Shown here in pieces: positions 59,878 through 64,000 of a stretch of 64,000 nucleotides of DNA. The stretch is from NCBI GenBank assembly GCA_021731815.1, contig JAKFWO010000034.1, positions 21,263-85,262 on the forward strand. Reading direction: 5' to 3'. The notes beneath the pieces are model-generated. The model worked only from the letters and a program-made list of their open reading frames with translations. It had not been told where the DNA came from and did not search any database. Within the stretch, counting starts at the first letter, position 1; each line of letters starts with the position of its first letter. The stretch comes from Hyphomonadaceae bacterium (lineage in GTDB: Bacteria > Pseudomonadota > Alphaproteobacteria > Caulobacterales > Aquidulcibacteraceae). Made by a program: the position numbers and the translations under genes.

Positions 59878-60411
59878 CTATTTCCCGCCCAGCGCGTTAT
59901 TGGTGGTGTTGAGCACGTCGCGCGCATCATAGACATTCGGGTCCTTCGGCTTCTCGCCTGTCCCGCCCAGCACTTCGATCCGCCCGGTGGACCGGAATTG
60001 TTCGGGCGTGAGGTCGAACCCGATCCCCACGCCGCCGCCCGCACGGCCCCCGACGCTGCCGGCACCGATCCCGATCGAGGTGTTGCCGCCCGAGGGCGTG
60101 GGGTCGCGTTCGGAATTCTGGTCAACCACCCGGAACCAGTCAAATCCGTTGGCGAGCATCACTTCCGCCGAACGACGAAGGAGCAGCGCCTCGGCCCGCT
60201 CGGGACGCACATCGGAACCGAAACGATAGCGGATGCGGAAGCGGTTCGATTCGATCCGGATCTCGGAATAGCCGAGCGAGTCAGCATTGCGCGCCGGCGC
60301 ATAGGGCGTGACCGTGGAACAGGCGGTGAGCAGCACCCCCAGAAGAAGCGACAGCGCCAACTTCCCGACCCGACGATTCCCTTGACCATTTGAATCGAAA
60401 TTTTTCGACAT
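59878..60411 (-). CDS. CC0125/CC1285-family lipoprotein
   Basis: The 177-residue protein has a lipoprotein signal (LALSLLLGVLLTACSTVTPY, lipobox LTAC near residue 31). A small folded domain follows with GYSEIRIESNRFRIRYRFGS, then RAEALLLRRSAEVMLANGFD and WFRVVDQNSE, and a Gly-rich stretch. This matches the CC0125/CC1285 family, exported lipoproteins of unknown function in alphaproteobacteria. AGAGGT lies before the ATG. It is encoded alone. Confidence 0.85.
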   Translation of the reverse strand: MSKNFDSNGQGNRRVGKLALSLLLGVLLTACSTVTPYAPARNADSLGYSEIRIESNRFRIRYRFGSDVRPERAEALLLRRSAEVMLANGFDWFRVVDQNSERDPTPSGGNTSIGIGAGSVGGRAGGGVGIGFDLTPEQFRSTGRIEVLGGTGEKPKDPNVYDARDVLNTTNNALGGK

Positions 60412-60506
60412 CGGACCTCTGTGAGCTGTGATCGAGAATGATCAATAGCCTCAAATTACCAATGTGAAAAATCAAACTCATGTCATCTTCGATATTGGTT
60501 CGATTC

Positions 60507-60548
60507 CAGAGCAATTCCGGATCATTCTCATTCGACAAAATTGCTCTG
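60507..60548. repeat. palindrome with CAGAGCAATT/AATTGCTCTG arms
   Basis: Ten-base arms (60507-60516 and 60539-60548) enclose CATTCTCATTCG. End sequence and size are like the other GAGC...GCTC elements, but the body differs. It lies between the lipoprotein and the DUF2335-like gene. Confidence 0.75.
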
Positions 60549-60620
60549 CACCATTGATTCAGAACGCGCTTCACCAACCAAATTGATGCCGTTGGATCGG
60601 TTCATGCTCTGGCAACAGAT

Positions 60621-61103
60621 CTACGTCCCCGGGCCGTCATTGCCGTGGTTGCCCATGGTCTCCGTAACCGATTGGCGGCTGTGCGAAAAACGGATCGGGC
60701 GCTCGCGATCATGGGATGACAATGCCCTGATCAGGGTGGTCATCGCGGCGGTGAAACTACCAATCCCGAAAATTACCATGGCGGTCAAAAAACTCTTGGT
60801 GGCGATCGCGTAAATTGCCACCCCCAGGACCAGAACCGCGAGGCAAAATCCCAGCCATTGTCCGCGAATTTCCATCTTTCGACGGTGAAGGGGTTCCGAC
60901 AAAAGATTGTCGAGATGGTGGTCAAGTTTCGCCGGGCGATTATCACGAAGCCAATCCGCGAATTCAATTTCCGGGAGCGGGGCTGCAAAGTCGAGATCGT
61001 CGCTATGCCCCTCCCGACGGCGATCGGGGACTGAATCATTCGTAATCGCGACCGGGGTCGTGACCTGGCCTGACCAATCGCCGGTCTCTTCTTCCCTGGT
61101 CAT
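60621..61103 (-). CDS. small two-helix membrane protein, DUF2335-like
   Basis: The 160-residue protein has an acidic N-terminal half with APLPEIEFADWLRDNRPAKL, a link with LLSEPLHRRKMEIRGQWLGF, and two close membrane helices (CLAVLVLGVAIYAIA and MVIFGIGSFTAAMTTLI), then a polar tail. The plan matches DUF2335-type proteins, whose function is unknown. The start overlaps the upstream small gene by ATGA, so the two form a unit. Confidence 0.68.
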   Translation of the reverse strand: MTREEETGDWSGQVTTPVAITNDSVPDRRREGHSDDLDFAAPLPEIEFADWLRDNRPAKLDHHLDNLLSEPLHRRKMEIRGQWLGFCLAVLVLGVAIYAIATKSFLTAMVIFGIGSFTAAMTTLIRALSSHDRERPIRFSHSRQSVTETMGNHGNDGPGT

Positions 61104-61333
61104 CCGGAGGATTTGACCGCGGCGTTCTCTTTACCCGCCACGATTTTTTCTCTCCCGATCCGGGCGCGGACATCGCGCACGACCCGGGTGTAATCAGCGC
61201 CGATCACCGAAAAAGCGCGTCTCGTCTCCAGCCCACCGGACCAATAATCCGTATTGGGAGAGAAAACACTGGCTGCCCCCGAAACCAAATTCCTGAACGC
61301 GCCGGGGACGCGATCAATGCGGCGAACTTTCAT
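61100..61333 (-). CDS. small soluble protein, partner of the DUF2335-like gene
   Basis: The 77-residue basic protein begins MKVRRIDRVPGAFRNLVSGA after AGGA and ends KENAAVKSSG, overlapping the next start by ATGA. No family is recognised; the middle has YTRVVRDVRARIGREK, a possible helix. Tight coupling to a small two-helix membrane protein is the arrangement of many small two-gene units (toxin-antitoxin, phage-defence or cell-envelope pairs), but nothing here proves such a role. Confidence 0.6.
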   Translation of the reverse strand: MKVRRIDRVPGAFRNLVSGAASVFSPNTDYWSGGLETRRAFSVIGADYTRVVRDVRARIGREKIVAGKENAAVKSSG

Positions 61334-61418
61334 TTTCGGCGATCCTCAAAAACCGGTTCAGCCCAGATATCCGCTGATCGGGTCACAAACTCGCATATTA
61401 CATATAATCCCTGAACAG

Positions 61419-62078
61419 TTAAATATCTTCTTTCGTCTTCCCTCCCCGGACGAGCGACAGCACCAGTTCCTCCGCGCGCCAATTAAGGGCTCCCGGAAGC
61501 CCCGAATGGCCCCGCCGGCGATCCTGCACCCGCCCGGCCGAGAGCGCGATCGCTTCATCCACCAATAATCCGGTAGCGGCCGTCAGCGCCAGCATGTCAC
61601 GCAAGGTGCAGAGATGGATATTGTCGGTCTCATGCCAGGCCGTTGGCAGGGCGCTGGTTGTCGGCATCTCGCCTTTGACCAGCAGTGACAGCCGCACGCG
61701 CCAATGGCCGAAATTGGGAAAACTGACGATCGCGCGCGGTGCGATCCGGCGGATTTCGCGCAGGATCAATCCGGGCCGCTGGGTCGCCTGAATGGTCCGC
61801 GACAGGATCGCCCAATCGAAGGAATCGTCGGGATAGAGCGCCAGATCGCGCTCGGCATCGCCCTGAATGACCGAAAGCCCCGCCCCCACGCAATCATTGA
61901 CGCCCTTCTGGCTGAGTTCGAGGCCCTGGCCGCGCGCCTGCTTTTCCGCGCGCAGGCGGCGCAGCAATTCGCCCCCGCCACAACCGATATCGAGCACTTT
62001 TGCGCCCGTCGGAACAAGGCCGAGAATGACGGAATGATCGAGCCGGCCACCTGCGCCAGCGGAATCAGGCGGGGTCAT
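61419..62078 (-). CDS. metW: methionine biosynthesis protein MetW
   Basis: The 219-residue class I methyltransferase-like protein has [20 protein letters not shown] (SAM loop), [20 protein letters not shown] and [19 protein letters not shown], then [15 protein letters not shown], the MetW signature. MetW works with MetX, and in several proteobacteria MetX activity depends on it. The ATG at 62078 overlaps the metX stop by 14 nt, so translation is coupled. Confidence 0.94.
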   Translation of the reverse strand: MTPPDSAGAGGRLDHSVILGLVPTGAKVLDIGCGGGELLRRLRAEKQARGQGLELSQKGVNDCVGAGLSVIQGDAERDLALYPDDSFDWAILSRTIQATQRPGLILREIRRIAPRAIVSFPNFGHWRVRLSLLVKGEMPTTSALPTAWHETDNIHLCTLRDMLALTAATGLLVDEAIALSAGRVQDRRRGHSGLPGALNWRAEELVLSLVRGGKTKEDI

Positions 62079-63219
62079 TCGCACCACTCCCGCCCGGGAT
62101 CCCCCCTGAAATCCCGGCCGCAATGCCCGCCAGAGCCGCCGTCCGGTTCACAAACCCCGCCAATGCGCGTTCGAATTCCGGCTCCTCCAGCAGAAAGGCA
62201 TCGTGACCCTTGTCGGTGTCGGTTTCCACATAGGAAACATCGGCTCCCGCCGCCACCAGCGCGCGTGCCAGAGCCTTGCTTTCAGCCGGCGGGTAATGCC
62301 AGTCGCTCGAAAAGCTGAACACGCAAAAGCGCGCTCTGGCCCCCCGGAAAGCGTTGGCGAGCACCTCGTGATGGGCGGCGGCAAGATCGAAATAATCCAT
62401 GGCCCGCGTGATATAGAGATAGGAATTGGCGTCGAAACGATCGACAAATCGCTCGCCCTGGTGGCGCAGATAGGATTCGACCTCGAAATCGGCCTCAAAG
62501 CCATAGGAAACCGCGTCCCGCGCCTGCAGGGCCCTGCCGAATTTGCGGTGCAGGGCTTCGTCCGACAGATAGGTGATATGCGCCGCCATGCGCGCCAGCG
62601 CCAGTCCCCGGCGGGGAAAGGTCCCGGCCTCCGCATAGGCACCGCCGCGCCAGTCGGGATCGCTCATGATCGCCTGGCGCCCCAGTTCGTAAAAGGCGAT
62701 ATTCTGCGCTGAATGACGGGCGGCGGTGGCAATCAGCGCGAAAGCCCCGGCCCGATCGGGGAAATCGGCGGCCATTTGCAGGGCCAGCATTCCGCCCATC
62801 GAGCCGCCGATCGCCAGCATCACACGCGCGATGCCCAGATGGTCGAGCACGGCCATTTGTGCACGAACCATGTCCGGGATCGTGATCACCGGGAACCCTG
62901 CCCCATAGACACGGCCCGCGGCGTCACGCTCCGAGGGACCGGTCGAGCCCATGCAGCCGCCCAGAACATTGACGCACAATACGCAAAACCGGGTGGTGTC
63001 GAGGATACGGCCCGGCCCGACCACGCGGCTCCACCAGGGTGGGCGCCCGGTCGCCGGATTGGCCCGGCCGACATATTGGTCGCCGGTCAGCGCATGGAAG
63101 ACCAGCACGCAATTGCTGCGCTCATGATTGAGCGCCCCTGCCATGTCAAAAGCGATGATGACGGGTGCGATCGTCCCGCCGCCCTCAAGGCTCAGACCCG
63201 CCGAATGGATATATTGCAT
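62065..63219 (-). CDS. metX: homoserine O-acetyltransferase MetX
   Basis: MetX acylates homoserine at the start of methionine synthesis. The 384-residue alpha/beta hydrolase has [33 protein letters not shown], the nucleophile Ser in [15 protein letters not shown] (about residue 150), and the Asp/His pair near [10 protein letters not shown] and [13 protein letters not shown]. The ATG at 63219 is preferred to a TTG at 63258 because neither has a good ribosome site and the ATG fits family length. The leader (63220-63310) holds two hairpins. Confidence 0.93.
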   Translation of the reverse strand: MQYIHSAGLSLEGGGTIAPVIIAFDMAGALNHERSNCVLVFHALTGDQYVGRANPATGRPPWWSRVVGPGRILDTTRFCVLCVNVLGGCMGSTGPSERDAAGRVYGAGFPVITIPDMVRAQMAVLDHLGIARVMLAIGGSMGGMLALQMAADFPDRAGAFALIATAARHSAQNIAFYELGRQAIMSDPDWRGGAYAEAGTFPRRGLALARMAAHITYLSDEALHRKFGRALQARDAVSYGFEADFEVESYLRHQGERFVDRFDANSYLYITRAMDYFDLAAAHHEVLANAFRGARARFCVFSFSSDWHYPPAESKALARALVAAGADVSYVETDTDKGHDAFLLEEPEFERALAGFVNRTAALAGIAAGISGGIPGGSGANDPA

Positions 63220-63255
63220 GGTCACAGGCGTTGAATGATGTCCGGATATTGGCGA

Positions 63256-63306
63256 CAAGGAAAATTGCGAGACGATTTTCCCTCCTTGAGTACCGGGTTA
63301 AAACCC
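63256..63306 (-). promoter_or_regulatory. structured leader of metX
   Basis: Two inverted repeats lie before metX: GGAAAAT/ATTTTCC (63259-63265 and 63275-63281) and the palindrome GGGTTAAAACCC (63295-63306). A methionine-related leader is plausible, but I could not fold it into a known SAM riboswitch consensus. It may instead be an operator. Confidence 0.35.
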
Positions 63307-63359
63307 ATTTTGACGGATTCTGCAGAATAAACCGGCCCGCTCAGGCTGATACTCGCATT

Positions 63360-64000
63360 TCACCGGGCATGCCGCGATTGCGCGATTGGTCTCACGCGCC
63401 CGAAATTACAGGCAATCCGCGCACCGAGCAGGTCAAGCCCCTCATTCACATTCCGTTCCGCACCAAACACCCGTCCATTCAGGATCTGGCCGTTCGAGAG
63501 ATGGATATAGCTGATTTCGACGGATAATCGCGGGTTCACCCGCAGGCCGAAATGCGCACCCGGCTGGAACAGCACATGCGAGCCGAATTCGATCCGCTGC
63601 GCGCGCAAGGCCCGGAGCGCCGGGAGATCCTCGGGCGCGACCTCCGAAGACCGGGCGAACACGGTCTCCCCATTGTGCACCGCCAGTCCGATTTCGGGGG
63701 CAAAATAGAAGCGGCGCAGAAAATTAAACTGCCAGGCCAGCCCGCCACCGACAAAATCCGCCCCCACGCCCGGATTGACCGAGCCGACGAAATAAGGCCG
63801 TGGCACCCATCCGGCATCCTTCAGGAACGGCCGATCGAAATAGACGCTGCCGATGATCGCGACGCCCTGTTCCAGCCCGCCCGCGCCAAGGCCCAGACCC
63901 TCGCCCAGAAACACCACATCATGCTTGAACAGGCCCAATTTGACCTCAGCGGCCTGCGCATTCGGTCCGAAGGCTGCAAAAGCCGCCGCGATGCCGGCAA
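63360..64000 (-). CDS. PagL-like lipid A deacylase (acyloxyacyl hydrolase), 5' end beyond window
   Basis: The visible part begins in a signal peptide (AFAAFGPNAQAAEVKLGLF) and continues as a short beta-barrel with VPRPYFVGSVNPG, FYFAPEIGLAVHNGET, FGSHVLFQPGAHFGLRV and SVEISYIHLSNGQI, where HLSN matches the His-Ser pair of PagL, the outer-membrane enzyme that removes the 3-O acyl chain of lipid A. The barrel end is not Phe-terminated; it ends in a basic tail SRHAR. Family is likely; activity is inferred. Confidence 0.65.
   Translation of the reverse strand, partial: AGIAAAFAAFGPNAQAAEVKLGLFKHDVVFLGEGLGLGAGGLEQGVAIIGSVYFDRPFLKDAGWVPRPYFVGSVNPGVGADFVGGGLAWQFNFLRRFYFAPEIGLAVHNGETVFARSSEVAPEDLPALRALRAQRIEFGSHVLFQPGAHFGLRVNPRLSVEISYIHLSNGQILNGRVFGAERNVNEGLDLLGARIACNFGRVRPIAQSRHAR

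Noticed and set aside
63220..63360. SAM-II riboswitch before metX
   Set aside because: The conserved pseudoknot bases could not be found on the minus strand; only unrelated inverted repeats were seen.

Overview
This window is a GC-rich chromosomal segment of a flagellated, free-living alphaproteobacterium. The evidence is a CckA hybrid kinase beside fliQ-fliR-flhB, a GapR (DUF2312) protein, rpoZ followed by a single long RelA/SpoT enzyme, a SUV3-type helicase next to tRNA-Tyr, PhaR, and a CC0125/CC1285-type lipoprotein. This mix fits the Caulobacterales/Hyphomonadales/Parvularculales side of the class, but I cannot name a species. No CRISPR array, rRNA or replication origin was seen.

Layout. 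1-1.9 kb: the N-terminal two thirds of an Atm1-type ABC exporter and a small unknown protein. 2.0-5.0 kb: a phage- or GTA-like cassette (DUF2793 fibre protein, small accessory protein, M15 endolysin, holin-like protein) with no head, portal or terminase genes beside it. 5.2-8.3 kb: sulfotransferase, zinc-ribbon membrane protein, lipB. 8.5-9.05 kb: remnant of a TonB-dependent receptor ending in two tandem copies of a 164-bp double-dyad repeat. 9.1-15 kb: housekeeping block (rpoZ, rsh, infC, a MerR regulator, ihfA, rlmB, tRNA-Tyr). 15.2-22.8 kb: SUV3-like helicase, GNAT-aroC pair, prepilin peptidase, PhoD-type phosphatase. 23.4-31.2 kb: HerA-like ATPase, lytic transglycosylase, small secreted protein, outer-membrane beta-barrel, gapR, flgL-flgK. 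32.3-34.8 kb: partial galactonate catabolic operon. 34.9-37.6 kb: pyruvate phosphate dikinase. 37.7-42.6 kb: cckA, flhB, fliR, fliQ. 42.8-44.7 kb: DUF885 metallopeptidase. 44.9-46.4 kb: tRNA-Arg with a degenerate IS481 element riddled with palindromic insertions. 46.7-54.6 kb: a glycan or lipid-sugar locus (six overlapping minus-strand genes plus a divergent YfhO-like membrane protein). 55-64 kb: TetR, PhaR, bolA-AKR-grxD, ubiA, lipoprotein, a small DUF2335-like pair, metX-metW, and the 3' part of a PagL-like gene.

The most unusual signal is a set of dispersed palindromic elements with GAGC...GCTC ends. A 111-bp two-hairpin unit occurs six times. Two other palindromic insertions lie inside the IS481 transposase; removing each at a duplicated TA restores the transposase reading frame and the expected family residues. 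In two other genes the element edge supplies the TAG stop codon. This points to TA-targeting, non-autonomous (MITE-like) mobile elements, probably moved by an IS630/mariner-type transposase elsewhere in the genome. A second genome habit is the many 12-18 bp tandem duplications at gene ends and starts.
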